Source: Isoptericola cucumis
GTDB taxonomy: Bacteria; Actinomycetota; Actinomycetes; Actinomycetales; Cellulomonadaceae
Direction of reading: 5' to 3'
Length of the DNA stretch: 64,000 nt
NCBI RefSeq assembly: GCF_014635665.1
Contig: NZ_BMDG01000006.1
Span: 124,001 to 188,000, forward strand
Position 1 is the stretch's first letter. Each line of letters opens with the position of its first letter. Under the pieces are notes generated by a model, which was given only the letters and a program-made list of their open reading frames with translations, did not search any database and was not told where the DNA came from. Below, piece by piece: positions 56,141 to 64,000 of the stretch. The position numbers and the translations under genes were made by a program.

Positions 56141-58444
56141 ATGGGTCATCCGACCGAGCCCGCGCCCGAGCCGTCCGACGGGGTGCCCGAGCCGAGCGCC
56201 ACGGAGCACGACCCGGCCCGTGCGGGGGCAGACGCCCCCGCACCGCAGGACGCAGGTCCCCAGGGCGGCGCCTCGCAGGACGACGCTCCGGACGACGACG
56301 CTCCGCACGCTGACGCCGCCCCGCAGGCCGACGCCCCCGACGGTGCTGGCGCGCAGGAGGACCCGCAGCCTGCCGTGGACGCCGAGCCGGAGGACGACAC
56401 CCCGTACCAGCCCAGCGTCCGGGCGTACGAGCAGCGGGTGGTCGCGACCGTCGCCGCGCCGTCGGCCACCGGCAGCCCGACGCAGGCGCTGCCGGTGGTG
56501 CCGGCGTCGCCGCCGGCGGCCGACACCTCGACGGGCATCACGCTCACCCCGCCCCCGCCGCCGGCCGTGCCCCCGGGCTCGGGGACCGCCGGGGACGGTG
56601 CGGGGGCTCCGGCCGACCCGCCGGGCGGTGGCGAGACGGGCTCCCCGCTCGACGGCCTGTCCGGCGACGGCGCGCCGAGCCGCGCGCCCAAGGTGGCGCT
56701 GTGGGCGGGCCTCGGGGTCGTCGTCCTGGCCGGTGCGTACGCGGCCGCCCAGTGGGCGGTGGCCGACACGGTGCCGAAGGAGACGACGGTCGCCGGTGTC
56801 GAGATCGGGGGCATGACGGAGCAGGAGGCGGCCGCGGCCCTCACCGCGGACCTCGGGCCGCGCGCGGCGGAGCCGATCCCCGTCGAGGCGGGCGAGGCGT
56901 CGAGCACCCTCGACCCGGCGAAGGCCGGGCTGACGTTCGACGCGGCGGCGACCGTGGACGACCTCACCGGCTTCTCCCTGGCGCCCGCCCGGCTGTGGGA
57001 CCACGTCGTCGGCGGCGGCGAGGTCGCCCCCGTGGTGGACGTCGACGCCGGCACGCTCGACGCCGCGGTCGACGGGCTGCAGGAGGCGCTGGTCGTGGAG
57101 CCGGTGGACGGCACCGTGGCGTTCAAGGGCGCGAAGCCCGTCGCGACCGACGCGGTCGACGGGTCCCAGCCGGTGGCCGACGAGGCGGGCGACGTCCTCA
57201 CCTCGAGCTGGCTCGTGACCACGTCCCCGGTCGAGCTGCCCACCGAGCCGGTGGCGCCGAAGATCGACCAGGACGCGACCGACGCGGCGCTCGCGCAGGC
57301 CGAGAAGGTGACCGAGGCCCCGGTCACGGTGCAGGTCGGCGGCCAGTCAGTCGAGCTGCCGGAGCGGGCGCTCGCCAAGGCCACGTCGTTCGAGCCGAAG
57401 GACGGCGCGCTGACGCCGCAGTTCGACGGTGAGCAGCTGGTCAGCGCCGTCGTCGCGCGGACCGACGACCTGCTCACCGAGCCCGACGACGCGCACTTCG
57501 AGTTCTCGGGGGGCAAGCCCGTGGTCGTCGGCGGCGCCACCGGCACGACCCTCGACCCGGAGGCCACCGCGAAGTCGGTGGGCAAGGCGGCGCTGGGCGA
57601 CGACCGGTCGGTGGAGCTCGAGCTGACGGAGCAGGACCCGGAGTACACGAAGGCCGCGCTGGAGGGCATGGGCGTCAAGGAGGTCGTCTCGGAGTTCTCG
57701 ACGCCGCTCACCAGCGACACGGTGCGCACGCAGAACCTCATCCGGGGCGCCCAGCTGGTCACCGGCACGTTCATCGCGCCGGGGGACACGTTCTCCCTGG
57801 TGGACACGCTCTCGCCGATCACCCTGGAGAACGGGTACGTCGCGTCCGGCGTGGTGAGCAACGGGATGCACACGGAGGGCGTCGGGGGCGGTCTGTCGCA
57901 GATGGCGACCACCACCTACAACGCGGGCTTCTTCGCGGGTTACGACGACGCGGGGCACCAGCCGCACAGCTACTGGTTCACCCGCTACCCGGCCGGTCGT
58001 GAGGCCACGATCTACGTGGGCTCGATCGACATGAAGTTCACGAACGACACCCCGTACGGTGCGGTGATGCAGTCCTGGGTCTCGGGCGGGGAGCTGCACG
58101 TCGCGGTCTGGTCGACCGAGTACTACGACGTGAAGACGTCGGCGAGCCCCAAGCGCAACGTCGTGCCGACCACGACCGTCCACCAGAGCGGCCCGGAGTG
58201 CGAGTACTACCCGGCGGGCCAGGACGGGTTCAGCATCACGAACTACCGGAAGGTCAGCCACGACGGCAAGGTCGTCAAGGACGAGTCGTACAACTGGACC
58301 TACAAGCCCGACAACGGCATCCAGTGCGACGAGCCGAAGGCCGACCGGGGCTCCGACCGCGACGACGGCAAGGACGACAAGAAGTCCGGCGGTGACCAGG
58401 ACCAGGGGGACGACGCCGGTCGGGACGAGAGCTCGGGGGACTGA
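56141..58444 (+). CDS. VanW-family surface protein with long disordered ends
   Basis: The 767-residue protein has a Pro/Ala/Asp-rich cytoplasmic region (residues 1-180), then one membrane helix (about 184-207, VALWAGLGVVVLAGAYAAAQWAV). Two peptidoglycan-binding-like repeats follow, each opening like GVEIGGMTEQEAAAALTADL or VPVQVGGQSVEL. The VanW domain comes next (RTQNLIRGAQLVTGTFIAPGDTFSLVD, then GGGLSQMATTTYNAGFFAG). The C-terminal 40 residues are highly charged. VanW proteins accompany glycopeptide-resistance loci, but this one is chromosomal and most likely acts in cell-wall binding. TAGGAT (56054-56059) is a plausible -10. Confidence 0.88.
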   Translation: MGHPTEPAPEPSDGVPEPSATEHDPARAGADAPAPQDAGPQGGASQDDAPDDDAPHADAAPQADAPDGAGAQEDPQPAVDAEPEDDTPYQPSVRAYEQRVVATVAAPSATGSPTQALPVVPASPPAADTSTGITLTPPPPPAVPPGSGTAGDGAGAPADPPGGGETGSPLDGLSGDGAPSRAPKVALWAGLGVVVLAGAYAAAQWAVADTVPKETTVAGVEIGGMTEQEAAAALTADLGPRAAEPIPVEAGEASSTLDPAKAGLTFDAAATVDDLTGFSLAPARLWDHVVGGGEVAPVVDVDAGTLDAAVDGLQEALVVEPVDGTVAFKGAKPVATDAVDGSQPVADEAGDVLTSSWLVTTSPVELPTEPVAPKIDQDATDAALAQAEKVTEAPVTVQVGGQSVELPERALAKATSFEPKDGALTPQFDGEQLVSAVVARTDDLLTEPDDAHFEFSGGKPVVVGGATGTTLDPEATAKSVGKAALGDDRSVELELTEQDPEYTKAALEGMGVKEVVSEFSTPLTSDTVRTQNLIRGAQLVTGTFIAPGDTFSLVDTLSPITLENGYVASGVVSNGMHTEGVGGGLSQMATTTYNAGFFAGYDDAGHQPHSYWFTRYPAGREATIYVGSIDMKFTNDTPYGAVMQSWVSGGELHVAVWSTEYYDVKTSASPKRNVVPTTTVHQSGPECEYYPAGQDGFSITNYRKVSHDGKVVKDESYNWTYKPDNGIQCDEPKADRGSDRDDGKDDKKSGGDQDQGDDAGRDESSGD

Positions 58445-59325
58445 TGCTGGGACGTACGGAGCGGGAGTCGCCGGCGCACGCCGCCGCGGCGGCCCGGCAG
58501 GCACGCTGGGCCGGGGCGTCGGCGACGACGGATGGCGTCGCCGACGAGTCGACGGAGCTGCTGGACCTCGGCACGACGACGGACACGCTGGCGACCGTGG
58601 CGAGCATCGACGACCTGGCGGCCGTCGTGCACCTCGGGCACCCGGAGCAGCCGGCTCCCGGCCTGGAGGAGGCACTCCTGGCCGGCGACCCGTCGCTCAT
58701 CCTCACGGCCGCGGTCGCGGTCGACCCGCAGTGGGTCTGGGTCGCGCCGGTGGGCGCCGCCGGCGGTCAGGTGGTGATCGACGAGGCGGGCGTGCGCGAC
58801 TGCCAGGAGGTGCTGCGCGGCATGGGGGTGAGCCCCCGCCTGGTGCCGACGCGGTCGACGATCGACGAGCGGGCCACGATCGCCGGCCCGTCCGGCTCGC
58901 TCGTCGTCGAGAGGTCCCGGGTGCCCGCCGGCTGGGCCGAGCTCCCGGGCAGCGAGCACCTCGCCGGCCGGGGGCCCGTCTGGTACGGCCTGCTGGAGTC
59001 AAGGGCCTCGTGGCCGAGGTTCGCCGAGCCCGCGCAGGTGTGGCTCGCCGTGGGGCCGTCGGACGACCACCGCGGGTCGCTGCAGCACACGCTCGCGGTC
59101 CTGTCCGACGCGGGCGTCGACCTGCAGCACCTGCGCAGCCACCCCTCCGCCCACGGGCCGCACGTGTTCTTCACGTCGTTCGCGTGCCCGGACGTCGGGG
59201 TGCTCGACGGGCTGGTGGCCGAGCTCGACGGACGGGGCGTCGCGCACCGCACCCTCGCGGTGCTGCCCGGTCACGGGTTCGTCCCCGGCCCGCGGCTGCT
59301 GGGGCCGCGCTGGGCGGGCGCATGA
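58444..59325 (+). CDS. ACT-domain protein coupled to pheA
   Basis: The 293-residue protein shares a TGATG junction with the VanW gene and overlaps pheA by ATGA. Residues about 205-285 (GSLQHTLAVLSDAGVDLQHLRSHPS, then HVFFTSFACPD and HRTLAVLPG) read as an ACT domain of the prephenate dehydratase type, with GSL for GAL and RSHP for the ESRP phenylalanine site. The first 180 residues are unfamiliar (AVAVDPQWVWVAPVG, VIDEAGVRDCQEVLRGMGV). A regulatory partner or degenerate relative of PheA is likely; this is inferred from context and motif. Confidence 0.7.
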   Translation: MLGRTERESPAHAAAAARQARWAGASATTDGVADESTELLDLGTTTDTLATVASIDDLAAVVHLGHPEQPAPGLEEALLAGDPSLILTAAVAVDPQWVWVAPVGAAGGQVVIDEAGVRDCQEVLRGMGVSPRLVPTRSTIDERATIAGPSGSLVVERSRVPAGWAELPGSEHLAGRGPVWYGLLESRASWPRFAEPAQVWLAVGPSDDHRGSLQHTLAVLSDAGVDLQHLRSHPSAHGPHVFFTSFACPDVGVLDGLVAELDGRGVAHRTLAVLPGHGFVPGPRLLGPRWAGA

Positions 59326-60287
59326 CGGTTGCGGCGGGCCGCAGCGTCGCGTTCCTCGGCCCGGAGGGCACGTTCACGCACCAGGCCGTCCTCACCTGGG
59401 CGTCCGCGCGCGTCGCGCACGACGTGCGGCCCGATCCGCTGGCGACCGTGGGCCAGGTGCACGACGCCGTGGCCGCCGGCGCGGCCGATCGGGGCGTGGT
59501 GGCGATCGAGAGCTCCGTCGAGGGCTACGTGGTGCCGTCGCTGGACGCGCTCGTGGGCAGCGGTGACGTGGTCGCGGTCGACGAGGTCGTGCTCGACGTG
59601 TCGTTCGACGCGTTCGTCCGCCCGGGGCACGCCGACCCGGCCGGCCTCCGCGAGGCGACGGCGCACCCGCACGGCCTCGCGCAGTGCACCCGCTTCATGG
59701 CCGAGCGCGGGCTGCTGGGCGTCCCGGCGTCGTCCAACGCCGCGGCGTGCCGCGACCTGGCCGACCACCAGGTCGCCTTCGGGCCGCGCCTGTGCGGCGA
59801 GCTGTACGGGCTGGAGACGCTCGCCACCGGTGTGGAGGACTTCGCGGGCGCCCGCACCCGGTTCCTGGTGCTGTGCCCGCGCGACGACGCCGCGGCCGCC
59901 TGGGCCCCGCTCCGCGAGGCCGAGGGGGCGTGGCGCACCATGGTCGCGGTGACGCCGGTGCTGACGGGCCCCGGCGTGCTCGCGCGCGTCACGGCGGAGT
60001 TCGCCGAGCGCGGGGTCAACATGTCGAGCCTGGTGGAGCGGCCGCTGAAGGTGCGCGAGGGGCAGTACGTGTTCGTCGTGACGCTCGACGGCGCCCCCTG
60101 GGAGCCGCAGGTGCGGGACCTTTTCACGGCCCTGCTGGCCGCGGGCGACTCGCTCAAGGTCCTCGGCTCGTACCCCGTGGCGCCGGGCGGCCCGGGCCTG
60201 GACGGCGTGCTGCCCGACCACGTGCCCACGGGCAGCGTGCTGGGCGACGACGGCCCCGCGGACCTGGCGCGGGGCCTGCTGTGGTGA
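59322..60287 (+). CDS. pheA: Prephenate dehydratase
   Basis: The 321-residue enzyme converts prephenate to phenylpyruvate for phenylalanine synthesis. The catalytic domain shows FLGPEGTFTHQA, VVAIESSVEGYV and the essential TRF motif in GARTRFLVL (about 180-188). The C-terminal ACT domain has GVLARVTAEFAERGVNMSSLVERPLK, the allosteric phenylalanine site. There is no fused chorismate mutase. ATG 59322 overlaps the ACT-protein stop, and the stop overlaps the tyrA GTG. Confidence 0.95.
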   Translation: MTVAAGRSVAFLGPEGTFTHQAVLTWASARVAHDVRPDPLATVGQVHDAVAAGAADRGVVAIESSVEGYVVPSLDALVGSGDVVAVDEVVLDVSFDAFVRPGHADPAGLREATAHPHGLAQCTRFMAERGLLGVPASSNAAACRDLADHQVAFGPRLCGELYGLETLATGVEDFAGARTRFLVLCPRDDAAAAWAPLREAEGAWRTMVAVTPVLTGPGVLARVTAEFAERGVNMSSLVERPLKVREGQYVFVVTLDGAPWEPQVRDLFTALLAAGDSLKVLGSYPVAPGGPGLDGVLPDHVPTGSVLGDDGPADLARGLLW

Positions 60288-61330
60288 GCGGGACGGACGG
60301 GCCGGTCGCCGCGCACCCGGTGGGGCGCGTGGGGGTGGTCGGCCTGGGCCTGGTCGGCGGCTCGCTCGCGCGGCTGCTGGCCGAGCGCGGCGTCGACGTC
60401 GTCGCGACCGACGTCGCGCCCGCGACCCGGGAGGCCGCACGCGCCGCGGGGCTCACCGTGGCCGACGACCTCGCCGGGCTGTGCGCCGCGCGGCCCGACG
60501 TCGTCGTCCTCGCCGTCCCGCTGCGGGCGGTGCGCGCCACGGCGTCGGCGCTCCGGGACCTGCTGGCCGCCGCCGGCTGCTGGGACCCGACCGTGACGGA
60601 CGTCGGGAGCGTCAAGGGCCAGGTGCGCGCGGCGATGACCGACGCGGGCCTCGGCGAACGGTACGTCGGCGGGCACCCGATGGCGGGGACCGAGCACAGC
60701 GGGTTCGAGGCGTCGTCCCGCGGGCTGCTCGACGGCGCACCGTGGGCGGTGACGGTCGCGGCACCGGTCCACGGCACCGGCGACACGGCCGGCGGCACCG
60801 ACCCGCGGCGGCTCGCGCAGGTGCTGGGGCTGATCACCGGGCCGCTCGAGGGCACGGCGGCCGTCCTCACCGACGACCGGCACGACGAGTCGGCCGCCCT
60901 CGTCAGCCACGTGCCGCACGTGCTGGCCACGCAGCTGCTCAACGCCGTCGCCGGCGCGCCCGTGCGCGACGTGGCGCTGGGGCTGGCGGCGGGCAGCTTC
61001 CGGGACGGCACCCGGGTCGCCCGCACCGACCCCGCCCGCACCGAGGCGATGGTCGCGGCGAACGCGGCGTGGGTCGCCCCCGCCCTGCGCAAGGTGGTGC
61101 GCGACCTGGAGCTCGTCGTCGCGGCGCTGGAGACGAACGCCCCGCTGCACGGCTTCTTCCACGCGGCCGACGACGTGCGCGAAGGAGGCAACGCCCCGGT
61201 CGCCGCCGTCGACCAGGTGCCGCTGGAGGGCGACTGGCCCGCGGTGCTCCTGGAGCGCTGTGCCGCCGGCGGGGTCGTGAGACATGTCACCGCCGCGGCC
61301 GCCGAGGTGACCTTCCCGCGAGCCCGCTGA
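60284..61330 (+). CDS. tyrA: Prephenate dehydrogenase
   Basis: The 348-residue NAD(P)-dependent enzyme makes the tyrosine precursor from prephenate. VGVVGLGLVGGSLARLL (about 16-32) is the Rossmann loop; VTDVGSVKGQV, GGHPMAGTEHSGFEAS and TDDRHDESAALVSHVPHVLA are TyrA signatures with the catalytic His. There is no C-terminal ACT domain. GTG 60284 overlaps the pheA stop (GTGA), so the two branch-point enzymes are co-translated. Confidence 0.95.
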   Translation: MSGTDGPVAAHPVGRVGVVGLGLVGGSLARLLAERGVDVVATDVAPATREAARAAGLTVADDLAGLCAARPDVVVLAVPLRAVRATASALRDLLAAAGCWDPTVTDVGSVKGQVRAAMTDAGLGERYVGGHPMAGTEHSGFEASSRGLLDGAPWAVTVAAPVHGTGDTAGGTDPRRLAQVLGLITGPLEGTAAVLTDDRHDESAALVSHVPHVLATQLLNAVAGAPVRDVALGLAAGSFRDGTRVARTDPARTEAMVAANAAWVAPALRKVVRDLELVVAALETNAPLHGFFHAADDVREGGNAPVAAVDQVPLEGDWPAVLLERCAAGGVVRHVTAAAAEVTFPRAR

Positions 61331-61363
61331 CGACCGCGCCGACGACCCGGCCGCACGAGCGGG

Positions 61364-61648
61364 TCAGCGGCCGCGCGGGGTCGGCCGGGGGCCGAGCCGC
61401 TTGGCCGCCTCGATCGCCTCGGCCGGGACGACGACCTCGTCCGCCTCGCCCGGGGCGCCCGACCCGCGGGCGGGGTCGCGGCGCAGCCGCAGCCCGTCCG
61501 GGCCGGTTCCCAGCACGACGCCGATGACGTCGGTCCACACGTGCCCGTCGGCCTCCTCGGGCGCGAGGCGGCGGCGCACGACGACGCGCGCGCCGACGGG
61601 CAGGTCTCGCCACGCGGACGGACGGGGGGCTGAGGGCGGGAGCACCAC
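61364..61648 (-). CDS. Short SH3-like domain protein (acetyltransferase N-terminal module only)
   Basis: The 94-residue product has one beta-barrel-like module: WRDLPVGARVVVRRRLAPEE, VWTDVIGVVLGTGPDGLRLRR and DEVVVPAEAIEAAKRLGP. This spelling is that of the N-terminal SH3-like part of Rv0428c-type acetyltransferases, which sit beside fdxA in many actinobacteria. Here no GNAT domain follows before the tyrA stop. GTG 61648 is taken because TAGTAT lies seven bases upstream on the minus strand; an in-frame GTG at 61702 would put 18 extra residues in front. Confidence 0.65.
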   Translation of the reverse strand: MVLPPSAPRPSAWRDLPVGARVVVRRRLAPEEADGHVWTDVIGVVLGTGPDGLRLRRDPARGSGAPGEADEVVVPAEAIEAAKRLGPRPTPRGR

Positions 61649-61766
61649 GCCATCGATACTAGAGTTCGGTGGAGGGGCACGGCCTGCCGGCCCCTGCACC
61701 ACACCGCATGCGCCGCGGTGCGGGCCCCGCCCGCATCCGGCCCTCGTGACCTGGAAGGTACCCGCA

Positions 61767-62084
61767 GTGACCTACGTGATCGCTCAGCCTTGCGTCGACG
61801 TCAAGGACAGGGCGTGCATCGAGGAGTGTCCCGTGGACTGCATCTACGAGGGCTCGCGCTCGTTGTACATCCACCCGGACGAGTGCGTCGACTGCGGTGC
61901 CTGCGAGCCGGTGTGCCCGGTGGAGGCCATCTACTACGAGGACGACGTCCCCGAGCAGTGGAAGGACTACTACCGCGCGAACGTCGAGTTCTTCGACGAC
62001 CTCGGCTCGCCCGGTGGTGCGGCCAAGATGGGGGTCATCGACAAGGACGACCCGATGATCGCGGCCCTGCCCCCGCAGGCCTGA
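61767..62084 (+). CDS. fdxA: 7Fe ferredoxin (FdxA type)
   Basis: The 105-residue electron carrier has the FdxA cysteine pattern for one 3Fe-4S and one 4Fe-4S cluster: PCVDVKDRACIEECPVDCIYEG and ECVDCGACEPVCPVEAIYYE. The start MTYVIAQPCVD (GTG 61767, GGAAGG at 61753-61758) and the tail with WKDYYRANVEFFDDLG are typical. It is followed 16 bases later by dapC, the standard actinobacterial pair. Confidence 0.96.
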   Translation: MTYVIAQPCVDVKDRACIEECPVDCIYEGSRSLYIHPDECVDCGACEPVCPVEAIYYEDDVPEQWKDYYRANVEFFDDLGSPGGAAKMGVIDKDDPMIAALPPQA

Positions 62085-62100
62085 GCGCGCGCCGGCCGGC

Positions 62101-63264
62101 ATGGGATTCGCCGACCTGAGCTCCCTCGCGTACCCCTGGGACACCCTGGGGGACGTGCGCGCCACGGCGCGCGCCCACCCGGACGGCGTCGTGGACCTGT
62201 CGATCGGCACCCCTGTCGACCCCACGCCGGACGTCGTGCGCGACGCCCTCGCGGCGGCGTCCGACGCCCACGGCTACCCGCTCACCCACGGCACGCCCGC
62301 GCTGCGGGCGGCCGTGGCGGGCTGGTTCGCCCGCCGGCGCGGGGTGCCCGACCTCGACCCGGACGCCGTCCTGCCCACCCTCGGCTCCAAGGAGCTCGTG
62401 GGCCTGCTGCCGTCGCTGCTGCGCCTGGGGCCGGGCGACGTGGTCGTGCACCCGGCGGTCGCGTACCCCACCTACGACGTGGGTGCGCGCCTCGCGGGTG
62501 CCACCCCGCTGGCCACCGACGACGTGGACGCCTGGGCCGGCCGCGACGACGTGCGGCTCGTGTGGGTCAACTCACCCGGCAACCCGACGGGGGCCGTGGC
62601 CGACGTCGCGCAGCTGCGCCGTGTCGTCGAGGCGGCCCGCGAGATCGGTGCCGTCCTCGTCGGCGACGAGTGCTACGCCGAGCTGCCGTGGGCCGAGCGG
62701 TGGATGGGGGACGACGGCACGTCGCGGGTGCCCAGCCTGCTCGACCCGCGGGTGACGGGCGGCAGCCACGACGGGCTGCTGGTCGCGTACTCGCTGTCCA
62801 AGCAGTCGAACGTCGCCGGGTACCGCGCGGCGTTCGTCGCGGGCGACCCGGCGCTGGTCGCGGGCCTGCTGGCCACCCGCAAGCACCTCGGCATGATCGT
62901 GCCCGCCCCGGTGCAGGCGGCGATGACGGCGGCGCTGGGTGACGACGCGCACGTCGCCGCCCAGCGCGAGGTCTACGCCCGGCGCCGGGACGCCCTGGCC
63001 GGCGCGGTGCGCGCTGCGGGGTTCGTCGTCGACGGCTCCGAGGCCGGGCTGTACCTGTGGGCGCGCCCGGCGGACGGCTCGGCCGAGCCTGGCCCGCCCG
63101 CCGGGGCGACGTCGCGCGAGCTGGCGACGTGGTTCGCGCGCCGCGGCGTGCTCGTCGGGCCGGGGGAGTTCTACGGCGCCGCCGGCGACCGGCACGTCCG
63201 GGTGGCGCTCACCGCCCCTGACGACGCCGTGACCCGGGCTGTGGCGCGCATCACACCATCTTGA
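62101..63264 (+). CDS. dapC: Succinyldiaminopimelate aminotransferase
   Basis: The 387-residue class I/II PLP enzyme has VDLSIGTPVDPTP, the NSPGNPTG cofactor loop (about 158-165), the PLP lysine in YSLSKQSNVAGYRAAF (about 230-234) and the C-terminal arginine in HVRVALTAPDD. The location right behind fdxA and the SKQSN spelling identify the DapC branch, which transaminates the lysine/meso-diaminopimelate intermediate. It belongs to the same transcription unit as fdxA. Confidence 0.92.
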   Translation: MGFADLSSLAYPWDTLGDVRATARAHPDGVVDLSIGTPVDPTPDVVRDALAAASDAHGYPLTHGTPALRAAVAGWFARRRGVPDLDPDAVLPTLGSKELVGLLPSLLRLGPGDVVVHPAVAYPTYDVGARLAGATPLATDDVDAWAGRDDVRLVWVNSPGNPTGAVADVAQLRRVVEAAREIGAVLVGDECYAELPWAERWMGDDGTSRVPSLLDPRVTGGSHDGLLVAYSLSKQSNVAGYRAAFVAGDPALVAGLLATRKHLGMIVPAPVQAAMTAALGDDAHVAAQREVYARRRDALAGAVRAAGFVVDGSEAGLYLWARPADGSAEPGPPAGATSRELATWFARRGVLVGPGEFYGAAGDRHVRVALTAPDDAVTRAVARITPS

Positions 63265-63272
63265 CCCAGGGA

Positions 63273-63302
63273 TTGGAACACCATGGTCTTGGGGGGTAGG
63301 TT
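63273..63302 (+). promoter_or_regulatory. Promoter of citrate synthase
   Basis: TTGGAA (63273-63278), an 18-base spacer and TAGGTT (63297-63302) face the gltA start, leaving a leader of about 125 bases. Confidence 0.5.
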
Positions 63303-63434
63303 CGTCCGCAGGCCGCGGTCGCCCTCGGGGACGTCGCGGCCGGCGTGCCCCGGGCCGCCCCGTCCAGAGTCACGAGTCACGCGCTCGCCGGATCCCGACG
63401 TGGGGCGCCGTCGAGCCCGTCAGGGAAGGAAGAC

Positions 63435-64000
63435 ATGACCTCCACCCAGCCTGCCGCCGGCGCACCCGACGGCACCTCGACCGGCACCCCGAGTGGCGCT
63501 GCCACCGTCGAGCTGGTCACGGGCGGCACCGCCCGGCAGCTGCCCGTCGTCCCCGCCACGGAGGGGAACGACGGGATCGTCGTGTCCTCGCTCCTGCGGG
63601 ACACCGGGATGGTCACGGTCGACCCCGGCTTCACGAACACCGCGTCGTGCGAGTCCGAGATCACCTACATCGACGGCGACCAGGGCATCCTGCGCTACCG
63701 CGGGTACCCGATCGAGCAGCTCGCCGACTCCTCGACCTTCCTCGAGGTCGCCTACCTGCTGATCCACGGTGAGCTGCCGACGCCGGCCGAGCTCGAGAGC
63801 TTCACCGACCGGATCAACCGGCACACCCTGGTGCCCGAGGGCTTCCGCGCCTTCCTGTCCTCGTTCCCGCGGGGCGGGCACCCGATGTCGATCCTCGCGT
63901 CGGCCGTCAACGCGCTCCCGACGTACTACCCGGAGTCGCTCGACCCGCACGACCCCGAGGCCGTCGAGCTCGCCACCGTGCTCATCCTGGCGAAGATCCG
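63435..64000 (+). CDS. gltA: Citrate synthase (partial, cut by window edge)
   Basis: The first 188 residues of a type II citrate synthase are present. After a variable lead, the beta-rich N-terminal domain shows FTNTASCESEITYIDGDQGILRYRGYPIEQLA, then EVAYLLIHGELPT and FPRGGHPMSILASAVNAL, all conserved. The enzyme condenses oxaloacetate and acetyl-CoA as entry to the TCA cycle. ATG 63435 has GGAAGGAAG upstream. The catalytic His and Asp lie beyond the edge. Confidence 0.95.
   Translation, partial: MTSTQPAAGAPDGTSTGTPSGAATVELVTGGTARQLPVVPATEGNDGIVVSSLLRDTGMVTVDPGFTNTASCESEITYIDGDQGILRYRGYPIEQLADSSTFLEVAYLLIHGELPTPAELESFTDRINRHTLVPEGFRAFLSSFPRGGHPMSILASAVNALPTYYPESLDPHDPEAVELATVLILAKI

Overview
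The window is very GC-rich, with strong G/C in third codon positions, many GTG starts and densely packed genes. Together with mshB (mycothiol biosynthesis), a 7Fe FdxA-type ferredoxin beside a dapC-type aminotransferase, TypA, PIN-PhoH and a fumC-type fumarase, this points to a chromosome of an actinobacterium. Order Micrococcales is likely, plausibly Cellulomonadaceae or Promicromonosporaceae; the family is inferred from gene order and style. I found no rRNA, tRNA, insertion sequence, phage or CRISPR array.

Layout. 1-10.9 kb: DUF1697 (partial), PIN-PhoH, a divergent FUSC/MarR pair, fumC, a second DUF1697, then the minus-strand chain xseB - PfkB kinase - beta-carbonic anhydrase, a divergent ABC-F ATPase and an epoxide hydrolase. 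11-20.7 kb: xseA, ispH, rmuC, an ABC-2-like exporter whose permease is frameshifted, a two-domain GNAT, a pentapeptide/DinB-like protein and ychF. 20.8-23.7 kb: a patch of visibly lower GC with a TetR regulator and genes of unknown function. 23.7-37 kb is the accessory, regulator-rich part: MerR/SDR; a LacI-controlled minus-strand cluster (two unknown proteins, MHS transporter, LacI, VOC protein, opine-synthase-like dehydrogenase); PAP2 phosphatase; LysE exporter; a pair of membrane proteins; TetR/hydrolase; GNAT. 37-44.9 kb: a large FtsX-type export operon with two permeases and two ATPases. 45-50.7 kb: a complete peptide ABC importer with a fused DF ATPase. 50.7-64 kb: BCCT transporter, typA, mshB and its membrane partner, VanW protein, an ACT-domain protein translationally coupled to pheA-tyrA, a short SH3-like protein, fdxA, dapC and the start of citrate synthase.

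Regulatory DNA is unusually readable. Several genes have a TAnnnT box 6-8 nt before the start codon, as expected for leaderless transcripts. Clear operator-type palindromes lie at the LacI cluster, the epoxide hydrolase, the TetR/hydrolase pair and the MerR/SDR pair. An iron-box-like palindrome lies between the convergent marR and fumC genes. The items most worth follow-up are the LacI-controlled cluster with two unknown proteins, the ACT-domain partner of pheA, the orphan iron box with its candidate antisense promoter, and the frameshifted exporter permease.
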